Shown: positions 47,972-60,983 of the stretch, one piece after another
Layout of the letters: the number at the start of each line of letters is the position of its first letter
Numbering within the stretch: the stretch's first letter is position 1
Origin: Caprimulgus europaeus
Lineage: Eukaryota; Chordata; Aves; Caprimulgiformes; Caprimulgidae
Direction: 5' to 3'
NCBI GenBank assembly: GCA_907165065.1
Contig: OU015528.1
Span: 36,292,515 to 36,356,514, forward strand
Length of the DNA: 64,000 bases
The notes under the pieces: model-generated
Seen by the model: only the letters and a program-made list of their open reading frames with translations
Told to the model about the DNA's origin: nothing
The model's database searches: none
Program-made: the position numbers and the translations under genes

Positions 47972-50900
47972 TTTTTAGGATATGATTTTCCAGTGTTTAA
48001 ATTGAGGTCGTAAAGAATATAGGCATACACTTCAAAAATCCTCTTTTTCTGTACACTGCAACCGAGAGCAAAGCATGCCTGAAAAGCCTGAGGAAAGAGA
48101 CCCAGAAGGCAGCACTCTGTTAATTATAACTCTGGCTGTGGAAATCTCACATTTGGTACCAGTAATTTCTGTTGCTTTGGGTTTTTCAACTGCAAAAGTG
48201 GTAGTTTATTGCCTGCGTAACGACGTGCTGCAAATGGCTAATTTTTGTAACGATACTGAGCAGTAAAAAGGTACTAATACAAAATGTTATTACTTTAATG
48301 TTGAGTGTGACATATATGAAATAAAAATTTAGAACTTTTTTTCCCAACAAAAAGGCCCACAAATGCTTTGCTACTTCAATTTCTTCAGTATTACCATGTA
48401 TAGGTAATTGCAAAAATCACAGACAAACCACAGTTGTGTAGCATAACTTGTTAAAGCATTTCCTGTTTTGACATACCGGTTTCTGTAAGGTTGCCATATA
48501 TGACCTAGACAGCAGATTTATGATAGCCATGGTGTATCACCAGACATTTCCATCATCACTTACGGGAATAAGAAATTCAATTTTGCTTAACAAGGATCAA
48601 TTAAAAAAAATAAATAGGATAAGACTTTAAGCACAAGTCAGATGATGCTAAAGTCAAGTGAACTCCACAATGTATTAGACATCTGCTTTGCTGCTCTCAA
48701 GTTCCTTGATTTTTTTTCTCTTAATCCCATCCAAGATGTTGTTCAGCTATATAAAATTAACTTTTTGTTTTTATGCTGTTCTCAGGGTTTAGTTAAGAAA
48801 CAAGAGTGCAGCTGTGATGGCCTTGGCCATAGACTCTTTTTTCACTAAGACACATTCCTTTCTCCTTCCCTGCATCACTGGGCTTTCGTCCAAAATCAAC
48901 TAGATTATGTTTATATTGTGTCCTCCTTTCCTTTAGCCTTTGTTAGGATCTTGTCATGCTCAGCCCTGACACTATGTCACGTTCATTATGGTGACTCCTT
49001 CATTCCCCTTTCCCCAGACTTTGTCGTGAGAACTGTGTCACATTACTTTGTGCTTGAGCACATTTAATACTTTTTTGTTAGAAAAAAGACAGAAAAATGG
49101 TTCCAGGGATATCACAAGATCAAAATGTCTTCATCAGCCAAAATGCTTAATACTCTTGGTACTTTTAGCCTAAGCTTGATTTTCTAAGAATGCTCAAGTT
49201 CTGTCCATCAAAATTTCTAAAAGATCTAAACCATCAAGTGCTGAACTGTCATCCAAGACTTTTATTTCTTATTGCTCCATGCCATTTTCTACTCTTTTGC
49301 CCATGATGTTAGTCTCTTGGTTTAATGGTCTTCAGATTAAGCCATTTGTTTCTTACTCTCAGAAAGAAGTATATGATTATTAATGCAAAGGCTTTTTACT
49401 GGCCCAACAATTTAGTGAATACAAATCTATAGGCAATTCCATTTTCACGTGCCTTTGAAAACATTCTTAGACACTTTATCCTTATAGTGAAAAATAATTC
49501 AGAAAGAATTGTGCAAAGCTTTCTCATTAATTTGTCAAGATATGGAATTTGTGCTCATGTGTCTTGCTCCAAAAAATTTAGTCTCATTTTCATAAAAAAA
49601 TGACTCTTAGAAGACTCAATTTCAAATGAATATTCCAGTTCAGTTTTATAGTACTGTGAAAACTAAATGTTTTCTATATTCAAAACTGGAGAAGACAAAA
49701 CTGCCAATAGTTACTGGGAGAAATGCATATAATTTACACAGCACTAACATTTAATAAGGGAATAATTATGTGCAGGGGATTGAATTAGGTGTTTGACCCT
49801 TTCCTTCCCTTTCTGAACCCATTCCTTCTCTTCCATTCCCTTTCCTTTTGATCAAATAAAAACTACTGAAATACATTAAAATATCAGTCTCCCAAAAGTA
49901 TTGGGTCACATTTTGCCATGAAACCATGAAAGCTAATGATATGCAGAAGAGATAGGAGGATGTCCCTTTGGCCCTATGTTACAATTTTGTATCCAGTATT
50001 TGTCAGAGTGATTTATTTGTCTGTTACGCCGTTCTCCATCTCTAGATGCTGCAAGAATGCTTTCCACAGCTGACATGTCTCTGGACTCATAAAATTTTCT
50101 CTAAAGGAAAAATATTGCAGATCTGGCCACACTAAATAACAAGAAAAGAATTTTGCAGTGGGGGTTGTCCATAAACAAGTTATCCACCACATCTTCCATC
50201 AAGTAACACAGACTGAGCAGTGCATTATCCTATCTTACATATTCTGTGTGTTTTGTCAGCAGCATATACACAGCCAAATACAACTTAATGAATGATCTCT
50301 TTTTTTATTTTTAGTTAGGAAAGAAAAATATTTCTTCCAGTCTCTTGTCAATGATAAATCACAAAACATGGGAGAGTTTTTTGTTTGTTTTGGTCTTTTT
50401 TTTAATTATTTAATTTTTTTTTTAAGAAAAGCATCTAATGTTGAAATTTCAGTGACACACCGTGGAAAGTGTATTCACTAGTGGTTTTTATAATACGTGT
50501 TTCTCTACACATAAATATTTTTTTTCTTTGCCCTTTTTTTTTTTTTAAGAAGCTTCAGATAATTTTTAAGTCCCAGTATTTGTATTCAGGCTATAAACTT
50601 TTAAGTATGAAGCAAACTGAGTTCACCTGAAGGTTTTTGAAACTAGAGGGAAGATTTTTAAAAGCACAAATAGAAGGTAGGTACATATAACTAGGTAAAA
50701 GCCCCTTGTGGAAATTGTCTGTAGTGTACTCTGCCTAGACTGTTCTGCCACTTTAAGCCAGTTGTGTGGGTGTGTCTGTGCAAACCCATCTGCATGATTT
50801 AGACAAACATGATTAAGCCAAACTCAATCTGTGTATCAACACTCAGGAAATTTGAATGGAGGATTCACATGAATTTTTAAAATGAGAATTAGACAAAATA

Positions 50901-53900
50901 GTATATCAATTAGTGAAAAGCCTGATATGGAGGCAGTACCATTCCTGGTCCTTTACTATGTCCTTTACAGTGACCCCTATGTCACTGTATTAGTTTCACT
51001 AACAAACTGAATGAAATCTCATGTTCTCCTGGGTATAATTCTACCTTTCCTGTTAGCATGATTTCTGCTTCCCTTTCCAGCCACACATGATACAGTCATC
51101 TATTAAAGCAGTCATTTTGTACTTCTAAACTGACATCCTCGTGGAGGGTTGCAAGATGAAGATTAAAGAGAGAGACAATGAAGCAGATAAAGCTTAAATG
51201 AGATATTTTGGAAAACAGAGTTTTGAGTCCCTCAAAGTTTACCCTGGGCACCAACTTACACAAGGTACCATAAACTATTCTGTTGGGGAGCACCTAATGT
51301 AAGGAGCTTACCATGTTAAATACAGATTTCTATTAAATCTTACAGTTAGATATTTTCTTGATAATTGCACGGAAGGCATAAAGCTGGACCATCCTTCCTA
51401 TCTTCCAGTTAGCGTACTCCTACTGGACCTGTGGGCAGCCTTAGCATGTGTTCACAAGGGGAAACATCAATCACAGAGCCAGGAAGGTTCACAGTCATGG
51501 TAGGAAATAGCAGGAATTTCCTATCTCCTAGACTCGATCTTTAGCCTTGGGATTATAGCTACCTGTAGAGGCCAGTTTGTAATAGGTGTTTTTTGATTCA
51601 AACTTAAGTAATATTCAGGAGTTAACATAACTCCTTTTTGCACATAAACAGTGCTCAGAGCCCTCTGTATCTGTGCATACACATATACACACGTTTTTGT
51701 TATTTTCATGTGCATGGAGTAGCACAATTTTCCAGGAAATTCCCAGCTGAAAAAATGACTTCAGGCTTCAGATAATTCTTCTGATCTTTCTTCCTCTCAT
51801 GAATTTTAAACCTGCAGGAGAGGCATTCTGATACAGCTGAGGGCACAGAAGTAATTATAGGTTTTCTTTGCTTTGGAAACATTATTTCTCTGGAGGTTGC
51901 TTGCCTAAATGTGGAGTGTAAGAACTGCCTAAATAAACCAGGTGTCAGAAATTGATTCGTACTATCATTTTTATAGTGAACTGAGCAGCTGAGCCTTCTA
52001 GACTCCTGAACTCTGCTAAAGCCATAAGGATTCTCCCGTGTAAAATTAGGATACAAGGCATTTAGCATTTAAAAATACTTTTTTCACAAAGTCAGACTCA
52101 AGCATTGCAGAGTAAGCTTATGTGTTGGGAAAAATCTTGCTGTGATTATGTAGAGGAATAAAACATTTATTTTTCATTTTACCTACTCTGTCTGTTGACA
52201 GTCATTACTTTGATAGTCAGGTGAAGTTTTTTCATTCATGAGCAATTGCTGAAGTTCTACCCTAAATCTGTATTCATTTTGGCATCATAATTGTGAAAAA
52301 ACCCTAAAAAAATCCCTGGGCCATGCCAGAAAACACTCTATTGTTCTTATCCGATGAGATAACTGCTCTCTTATAAAAAAACAGTATATTGCATTTTATA
52401 CAGAAATGACTATATTTTATGAAACCAGGACTAGGGTGACCCTCATGCATTTTGGACAATGCTATACTTAACATTTGTACAAAGACTTATCCTGCTGCTT
52501 TTAAGAGCAGAGGGACCGTCACTTGGACTTGGAAAAGTAATTCAGGATCCTTTTGACTCTTTCATGGATATTATTTCCATCATTATCCATAAAAGAAAGA
52601 ACCTTGATATAAAATACTCCTTCACTGAGGTGATGTCTCAGGTTGAAATAAATAGCTAGAAATGCTAAAAAGCAGACAAAACAGTTTTCACTTGTTTTAC
52701 AGTTTGAATGGGAATTTTAGAGAAGAGGATTTTCTTGCCAAAAGCAGACTGCTGGGAACAGAGCTAATAGGGTGAGTGGGTGGGCAAAATGAGAACTGGT
52801 TTTTAGGATACATTTCTTAATTTCCAGTCTACTCCTCAGAAAAAAGGCTCTCATCCTTCAATTCCATGCTATTTTTCCCACTACAGGGTAGCAAATATCA
52901 CCCTGCAACATTTAACTTCAAACTGCTGTGTGATACTTGCTGCTTTTCAAGGATTAGTATAGCAGCACCCAATTACAGCACACTTAAAAGCATTTTCATG
53001 TCTTTGTTATTAAAATCTACTTAGATGTCCAACACTTGCTGGCAAGAGTTGGCAAAAATTTCCAAGTATAGTTACCATTCCTTCAGTTTCTTTGGTAGCA
53101 CTAGACCCCAGTGTAGATCTGGTGTGCTACCATGTTGATGCAGCCTGGGCTGGCTACGTGCTTATAACATTTGTCAATGAAAGCGTATTGAAACGCCACA
53201 GAGTGAAAAAGTGTGTGCACCAGAGCAGTTCAAAACATTTTACTGTTGCTTCAGGAACAGTGATGCTATTGGCAATTTTATTTTTCTAAAGTGTTTTCTT
53301 CTTAAGCAGGATGCATGTTGTATTAAGTAGTAGACACTTTAAAACTACCTTATGAAACAGTTTAATGTAAATACAGTGATGGGTAACAGTCTCTTCTCTC
53401 TGTGTTGAACAATACTGGTATTAGACTTTCTTTGAGGTACTGTAAGAACTATAAAGGGATGATGATTTTCTGTGCTCTTCATTTCTACTAAAAGCTCCAA
53501 TGAGTTCACATTGCTTCTCCTTATTAAAAAACTCATCATATAGTGCATTCAGCAGGACTTAGCCCTAGAAGTAGGACATCAAATATTACTCTATTATTAG
53601 AAACTTTATTATTATTTAAGAAGCAGGAGTAGCACATTCTTACTGTAAATTATGCATGGGAATTAAAAAAAATCCTTGGTGACTAAGGATACAAATCCAA
53701 TTAAAAGCCCAAACTGTTGAGGTGGTTTGAACATCTCATCTTAAATGAAGTAAAGAAAACAGTGATGATCTTGTGGTAAAGATAATGAAATAAGCTGCAA
53801 GGCTTTGAAATTTCTGTCTCTGCCATAAGGTGTCATGTTTGATTCCAGAGAAACAGTTTTCTCTGTGTCCAAGTTCCACACCTCTGAAGTGGGAATAGCA

Positions 53901-54319
53901 CTGTAGAGACAGGCAATGATGATAAATAAATTGAGTTTTAAAAACAGTTCCTGTGCTGAATGCAATATAAAAAGATATTAAAACTCTTATAAAAAATACA
54001 GTACCATGATATCTCATTATCTCTCTTTTTAAAATCAGTCTTGACATAATGCTACTCTATGTTGGCTTTAATTTATTGTTTGGTTTTTTTTTTAAATCAC
54101 CTTGGAACATACAGAATGCCTGATTACCAAGAACAATCAATTTATAGAGAAGCAAATGGCTTCCAGAACTACAAATAATAAATGATATCTTAAACATTTT
54201 ATGTGAAAGCATTTTGGTGGGTATGTTTGAACGCGTGAATTCTGACTGCTGCAATCATTCCTTCAAATACTTATTTAGTAATGTAAAACTCCTCTTCCTT
54301 AGTTCTTTCACTCTCTAAA
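47972..54319. other. AT-rich non-coding stretch
   Basis: No gene or clear transposon over about 6.3 kb. T-rich patches lie at 50384-50420 and 50517-50547. The longest unassigned frame is 51706-52068 (-, 120 codons), which has no motif I recognise. Confidence 0.4.
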
Positions 54320-54395
54320 GATCAAGTCCAGTTCTCATTATTGGGAGCATTAGCCCAAGTGTTTTTGACAACTTCAGTGGAGGTCAGTGGGAACC
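54320..54395. repeat. Doubtful fragment of an old amniote repeat
   Basis: Words such as GACAACTTCAGTGGAGGTCAGTGGGA (split here: GACAACTTCAGTGG, then AGGTCAGTGGGA) recall the TTGACTTCAATGGGA core shared by several old palindromic repeats of turtles and crocodilians. The similarity is weak. Confidence 0.22.
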
Positions 54396-54614
54396 CTGAG
54401 TTAAAAAAAAAAATGCTAAATTTCAAGTATGAAATCACAGATTGTACTTAACTGTTTGATAAAAAAATCAAGAAAATGTGTGAAACTTTCAGCAAGCCCT
54501 ACAGGCAAGATCCTCACAATTGTCAAGGCCTTCTGCCTCCCTCCTTCTGTGTCAGTCACTTTAATGTTTTTTTGAGAATTTGGGTCTAATTAATATATTT
54601 AAAGCTCAAATTTA

Positions 54615-54880
54615 CAAATCAAGGCTAGATTTTCAAGGTGTCTTATCATGCAAATAGGCATTCATGGAATTTTTCTTTGAAAATCAGTACACAGGAACTT
54701 TTGAAAATACCCTTAGCACTTACTGGCATATTAGGCAAGAAATGTCTTTAAAAACTAGACACAAGTGACTTCAAAACTAGGTTTAAACCCAGATGTTCAA
54801 AATTAATGACTTGACTCACTCCTGTTTATATCAGTTGGAGTTAGGTGCTCAAGTACCTTTGTGGATTTGGTCACTGGAAT
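54615..54880. repeat. Fossil of an old palindromic (MITE-like) amniote repeat
   Basis: The stretch opens with GGCTAGATTTTCAAGGTGTC (54622-54641). It carries GAACTTTTGAAAATACCC near 54697-54714 and closes with GGAGTTAGGTGCTCAAGTAC (54837-54856) and CTTTGTGGATTTGG (54857-54870). These are, from memory, diverged forms of the repeat made of TTTTCAAA, GTTAGGCACCTAA and GGATCTGGGCC blocks that is common in turtles and crocodilians. It was probably a non-autonomous DNA transposon in the archosaur-turtle ancestor. The name and boundaries need a library search. Confidence 0.48.
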
Positions 54881-55391
54881 GCAAGTGTGCTTTATGCTTC
54901 TGAGTCCGCATTAATGTCCCTGTCTGCAGTCATCTAATTATCCATGCCTAAGGATGGATACCTGCTTCATCCCATGTGTATTCAATTGGTTATTTTTGGT
55001 TACATTTTAAATTGCATTTAAGTTGCAAGCTCCTAGTACTTCTTGTGGGAATTAGATGCTAAAATACATTTAAAACTTTTATCTAACTGTTGTTCTGTTT
55101 CAAGCTGGATTGCAGCATATCTCAAAGATAAATGAACTATGCAGGTCACTGAGTGATGTCGTTAAGGTATAAAGAGTGAACAAGCTGTGTGGCAACACCA
55201 GATTCTACACAAGTTACTTTGCTTTGCCAAATATATTAACCCATAGAAAGAGCCATCCTGCCCTGGATAATTTAAAGCTGCTGCAGTCCCTTTTGAAAGG
55301 AAGATTTTAGTGCTTTCAAATGCTTTCTTTGTTTCTTGTATTTGCTTATGCACCACTGATTAATGTGATGTAAATACCAATGTATTAGACA

Positions 55392-55445
55392 TGTAGTAGA
55401 ATTACTCCAGCTTTACACCATTGAAAATTGAAATATAATTATTTG
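55392..55445. repeat. Fossil fragment of a second old amniote repeat
   Basis: GAATTACTCCAGCTTTACAC (55399-55418) followed by CATTGAAAATTGAAA resembles the GTTACTCCAGATTTACAC consensus block, recalled from memory, that is widespread in turtle and crocodilian genomes. It is short and diverged. Confidence 0.4.
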
Positions 55446-55829
55446 TTACTCCTGGGGTAGTTAAAGGATATCCTGAGTCAATATTCTGACTAAAAAGAAA
55501 AGAAGTGGGCATACAGCATCTGTAACTGCATCACCGAGGGTACATTAACAAGCTGAAATGGTCAAGATTCCTCCTGAAAAGCAAGAAATGTGGAGAGGAA
55601 ATTGTTACTATGCCATTAAAAGAAAATATTAGGTGTTCTGAACAAAGATCCTTCTATTTCAGGAACCAAATGCCCCCTAACACCACAGGAAAGACCTAGA
55701 ATCTAAAGCAACACTAAAATATAAGGAATTGATATTGCTCCAGAAATTCTCATGAAGGAAAAAATGGATTCAAACAAATTGACATAAGACATGAAATCTT
55801 ACCTTGCTTAAGACAATATAAACCTTTTT
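55446..55829. other. Non-coding stretch between old repeats
   Basis: I see no gene here. It may hold further degraded repeat sequence that I cannot identify. Confidence 0.35.
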
Positions 55830-55910
55830 GAGGGTCCTGATTCTGTATATGCTTATGCATAAGCTTAACTTAATGCAAGTGAAGAGTCCCTTTGGGTTTA
55901 GTGGATTTGC
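55830..55910. repeat. Fossil of an old palindromic amniote repeat
   Basis: The order GGTCCTGATTCTG, GCTTATGCATAAGCTTAACTT and GAAGAGTCCCTTTGGGTTTA (three separate blocks at 55833-55900) follows the order of blocks in a self-complementary repeat of turtles and crocodilians: GGCCCTGATTCAGC, GCACATGCTTAACTT, GAGTAGTCCCATTGACTTCA. It contains the palindrome CTTATGCATAAG at 55852-55863. This is the best of the old-repeat matches in the window. It is recalled from memory and not searched. Confidence 0.5.
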
Positions 55911-57307
55911 AAGTGGGTTTTAGGCTGCTAGACCATACATACTTGAACTATGGGGTAGAAGAAATTCATATTCTTGTAAAAGAGCTAATGAAAGCAACCA
56001 GGAATACTCTAGAGAGTCACTGAGACTATGTATGGGAGTGAGTATACAAAGACTTGTAGGATAAGGACACGGAAAAGTTAATTATGTGGCTCTCCAGTAT
56101 CTCTATGTAAACTCAATTTTTATATGATTTTTTGTTGTTGTATTTATTTTGGGTTTAGGGACAGTAGTTGAAAGTGGGGGAAAATGTAATTGTCTTTTCT
56201 TCTTGCTTAACATTTTAAATATACAAAATATAACCCATAATTATTCAGTTGGCTAATTGTGTGTTTTTTCTGGCTTATTGTTTTTGGTAGACAGTAATTT
56301 GTTATCATAGATGGTCTGTTGGGAAAGAGATTTAGTCTAGTCCAGTGGTGATAGAACTGATGGGAAAATCTGAAGTACTGGATTATTTCAGAGCGCATTT
56401 CTTGACTGATTCTTAAAGATTCCCTGCTTGTTTCTCCCCTCTGTGGAATTGCAAATAATACTCTGTGGATAAAATCAGTGAGGAGTTGTCCTTTAGTACA
56501 GACAGGTTTTGCTCCTGAGGTTTTCCTCACAGTGGAGTTGTGGCAGCAAACCTAATATGCTTAAAAAGCCTTATTTTTAAATGGAAAGTGTGATATAGTT
56601 TTTGTATATTAATTAGAATATCTGTTGTTCAGAGAACTTTATACTTGAAACGTTTTATGTACCAGTGTTTAACTGTCGCAGATGAGGGATTTTCATTCTG
56701 TGGTCTGTGGCTTCTTGAGATGGCCTCCAATATACTACACAGTGATTTAGGAGGTACTTCCAGATGGTCCATGGAGAAGCCTTCCCTGTTAGCAAAATAG
56801 CAATGCTCAAATCTCTTCTGGCTCCATTCATAATACTTTAAATTCCAAAACCATTTTGGGAAATTACACTTTTAAATATGAATATTTCTTTGCTCCCAGT
56901 TCAAATTCTTCTGTATCAGGATTATTGCAATAGAGTTAACTGTACTCGTACTGTTTTGGAAAAGTCAGGAGAGATAAAGCATAGAAGTGGTGGGTCTGTA
57001 AATGATGTGAGTGCTAAGGTAAAATCTCATAACCAGGGAAGGAAACATTATGGATATAAGAAAGAAAGATGGGTCACAACCAAGAAGTGCCAGCCCACAG
57101 TAATACAAGCCTATTGCATCCATATCCCTTCACACTATTCTAATACTATTATTGATGCAATCAACACACAAGTTTCCGAAGGAAAATGTGTGTTGGGATT
57201 GGGAGGCTCCAGGATAGGTATTTGTAGGATATCTCTTTCTTAAAAAATGGTCTATAATGTGATCAGAATTGAAAAGCACTGTTACAGGTTATATTTGGCT
57301 ATACATT

Positions 57308-57312
<5 letters not shown>
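55911..57312. other. Non-coding stretch with an unassigned frame
   Basis: A 121-codon frame at 56878-57243 (+) and a 107-codon frame at 56207-56530 (-) have no motif I recognise and no supporting splice or promoter evidence. They are probably chance. Confidence 0.38.
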
Positions 57313-57358
<46 letters not shown>

Positions 57359-57360
57359 AT
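57313..57360. repeat. (AAAT)12 microsatellite
   Basis: Twelve perfect AAAT units without interruption are probably length-polymorphic. Confidence 0.98.
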
Positions 57361-60300
57361 CCCAGTTAAATATATGGGGAAAGGACAAAATCTTGGCTAG
57401 ATCCCAAGCAGTTAGTGGTCTCAGGGGATTCTATAATGCAAGAGCACAAGAACTATGGAGCTACTCCACCCCTTGAAAGGCAACAAGGCATTCTTAATAT
57501 TAGCTATTTTTTTGTGTCTAAGCACAGGAGGGCTAACCTGAGGGTTTCTGTGTCTCTTATTTCATGTTTTGAAGGCTTAAATCAGGCCTAAATAGAGACT
57601 TCATCTTCCATTGACCTTCTGTGCTAGATTGAGTTTTACCCTAAATGCCTGTTTTGGAATGAACAGCTTCTATTTCCTTAAGTAAAAAGCAAAATTACTT
57701 CTGATTTGTTGAAGCCCAATAAAAGCATCCAGATTCATTCAGTTCTGTTTGTTTTGGGTTCTGAAGAAAGCCTTCCTCCCAGTTGGGTTCATACTGCAAT
57801 TTATTTTATGAGGACTTTTTACATTAGGGAGAAGAAAGGGAATGTGGAAGAGGGAGATAACTGTTTTCATTCAGAAGCATATCTTTTTAGAAAAGAGTTG
57901 AGAGTTCCTTTTTCCATAATTAGCACAGTTTTTAAACTGCTGACAAGGCTGCACTGCTGCTTATTATGAATAAAAGCTGGACATGGGCAAAGCTGGGTTG
58001 AAATCTTGCCAGGAAGGTTTTGAAAGCAGAACTATATTTTATGTTCAAATGTTATATTTTTATCTTAATTTTCTGTCCCTTTTGACTGCTATTATGAGAT
58101 TGAAGTTAGATGGATAAAGTCATTTGAGAAGCTGGGTTAAAGTTAAATTGCCTGAGTCAGTTCAAACAACTAGAAACAAAGCTGCATTCTTCCTGGGTTT
58201 TAAGGATTACTATTGATGTGACGTTGAAAGCAAGCAATGTTATATGATACTGCTCAGTCTTGATTCTCCTCATTCAACTGGAGTGCTCCTCTTTCCTACC
58301 AGCTGTTACTATCATCAATTCATTGTTATCAGGTGGGCTCTAAGAATCTCCTCTCATGAAAGACACCTCAAATTGATCCTTCTGGGCATTTCAGTGGTAT
58401 CAATATATCTAATAATTTAATCAGTGTCATAATAGAGAATGTTTTTCTGTAGTCTGGCTAAACATTATAATAAACAGAAAGGCTGCAACTGCATGGTGCT
58501 GCTGTCAGTCGAGCTTGGCGTATGCTGGCATAGGGATGACGTGTGCACGATTTTTATCTGAATGCTAGTAGTAGCAGTAGCAAAAAGACATCTGCCAGGC
58601 TTTAAAGCTTGAGTCTGATCTTTACTCTGCATCTTTACATTGGTTCCCTGCAATTTGAGGACTGAGGTAATTAGGTTTTTGTTCTGTAAAGGCATGTTTA
58701 ATTAATCTATTTAATCAATAATTGTTACTATCAGTGTTCAGGTGTTCGGACAATATTATGTATTTTTGTTCCTATTTAAGTTATTAACTTAGAAAATTTT
58801 GTTGCTGTGTCACAAGCAAAATGCGTAAGAAATGTAGAAGACTTGACTGAATATCTGAGAAAATACTGTAGTACTTCCACACAGAAGCATCCTCTATTCT
58901 TCCCAGCAGTTCAGCAAAGTGTTTCTGGTGGGTGAAGGTAGAATAAAAAGTTCACTTGCAGATGGAAGTTTAAAAGGCAACTTGTCATTCCAATGAGTCA
59001 TTATGTGTCATCTTTGCAAACTTGTCGTAGGAGTGGAAAACCTGGAAGATGCAAGCAAAGGAAATCCTTCCATCAGTGCCAAGCCAAGAAGAAAGGGGAT
59101 ATCCATAAGGAAACCAAGACATTCTTAGTGACCAGAAAGCGAACACTGAGGAACAGGTTTCTCAGCTAGAATAAAAAGTGTATTAGGACAACATGGGAAC
59201 CATAGCAGTACTTCAGTGGTCAGGATTTCAGTCCTTTTAAAATTAATGGGGATTTTGTCACTGACTCCTCTACTGCCAGGATTTCAACTCAAAAGTAGGT
59301 AGCCTTGTTTTCTCACGTAAAGGTTTCTTAGCAGCAGGAGCTAGTGGGGACCCATCTTCCTCATAAGCGGCCACAAACACTCCAATAGGAAGCTGCAGAA
59401 GCGGGAACAGATGGGCAGTGATGTGTGTGAGCTTTGGGGATGTCCAAGAGCAAAAGGGCACCACACAAAGTTGCCCATTGTTCCGCTTTTCTGCCTGCGC
59501 CACGCCGTGCTGCCAGGCCTGGGGAATGCACCTACCTGAGCCATGGGCTCAGCTCACAGGAGTACACTGCAGCTCTCTTCACTATTGAGAAGTCAAATCC
59601 TAGAAAATACGGCTAACATTTGATGCAGCATAGGTTCATACATAAAATACCAAGCTGTAGCAGAGGAGGATGTAATTTGTTTAACATCATGGCGGGGATG
59701 TCAGAGCTTTAGCAGAAATCTGTCTGTCTCGGAGCACAGCTCACAGTTCTGACCTCCTCTGCAGCAGAAATATGGACTTATGGCATTGGTTTGCCATTTT
59801 GCTCTTGGTGGCCAGTACCAAAGGTACTTCCAGTACTGGACATTGCTGAAATCCTAAGCTTCTTAAAGTCAATAATTTCACTAATTCTAGGATTTCTGTC
59901 CAAAAGATGTCTTGATTACTCATGTAGTGATAGCATAGAAATGGACAGAGGAAAAAAGTTTAGCTGAAAAAGCAGGAATCTAAGTGTTTTAAGGTTCCTT
60001 TTGTTGTTTATTTGTATCTTTTCAATCCATCTGTGTTTTCTTACTTTGAGGTCTTTGTTTTCATTCTTTCCCCTTTTGTTGCTTTTGATAACGTTTTTTC
60101 TAACTTTCTCATTTTGTGTATATGGGAGCAACACTGTTTCATTGCCAATTGTATGTTTTAGTCCAGATGACATACATTTTCTTCCTATACATTTTCTGAT
60201 ATGCTGAGGACAGATGTCACAGGCAGTTATTCGCAGTCATTGGCTTAGGCAAGTTCTTAGAGCTATGTCCCCTATGTGTTATGCACAACAGTACCTCAGT

Positions 60301-60901
60301 GTATGCTCTTAATTGTCCTTTAGTAAGTCATCTGTCTAAAACCTGGGAGAACTGTGCTCTTGGCTATCTTTGGAATGAAAGAATTTATTTCATCTATGTA
60401 ACACAGAGTCAATTTAAAGGGAATGTGCTTTGAAATGGTTTTATTTCACTGTAAATCTTGCCAAATGAAATACAGTTTTGTACAGTTGAGCAGTGCATGA
60501 ACAGCAATGTAGTTCAAACAATGAACACAATTTCTTTAATGTTTTGAGGTTGCCTGTACTGGGCAGCACTCTGGGTGAAGGGTAAACATCTTAATGGGAA
60601 CAATTTATTCATATGAATCCCAAATCTTTGCTGCAACTGTTACTAAGAATTCCACACTGCCATCTTTCATCTTCTCCCAGATCATAAAATGAATACTTTT
60701 TTTTCTGTATTAGTTGTTCAGTACCTCAGAGATTTTGATGGTGATATAATGAAATGGAAACACTCTCAGGGATTAGTGTATAGCTTTTACTTCCTTATGT
60801 GTAGCAGCTGTTAGTCTAAGGAAAACCCCAAATATAGAATCTTCTTTACTGTTCGATGGACTTTTTACTCCTAATCAGAAAAATTTCACCAAAATCTTCC
60901 T
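57361..60901. other. Non-coding stretch
   Basis: No gene recognised. The part 59240-59600 is GC-richer and carries overlapping frames on both strands (59270-59544 -, 59434-59616 +) with no known domain. Confidence 0.4.
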
Positions 60902-60983
60902 CTTTTTTTTTTTTGTTGTTTTGGTTGGCTTGTTTGTTTTTTTGTTTGGTTTGTATTTTTATTTTGCTTGGGTTTTTGTTTTG
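60902..60983. repeat. T/G-rich low-complexity tract
   Basis: About 80 bases of T with interspersed G, of the TTGTTTGG and GGTTTTT type. It mirrors the A/C-rich tracts elsewhere in the window. Confidence 0.82.

Noticed and set aside
51706..52068. 120-codon frame on -
   Set aside because: No motif recognised. Isolated in AT-rich DNA with no supporting context.
56878..57243. 121-codon frame on +
   Set aside because: No motif recognised. Lysine-rich and serine-rich mix without domain structure, so chance is likely.
57313..57360. Regular short repeat considered as a CRISPR-like or satellite array
   Set aside because: It is a plain tetranucleotide microsatellite without spacers. No CRISPR array exists in the window.
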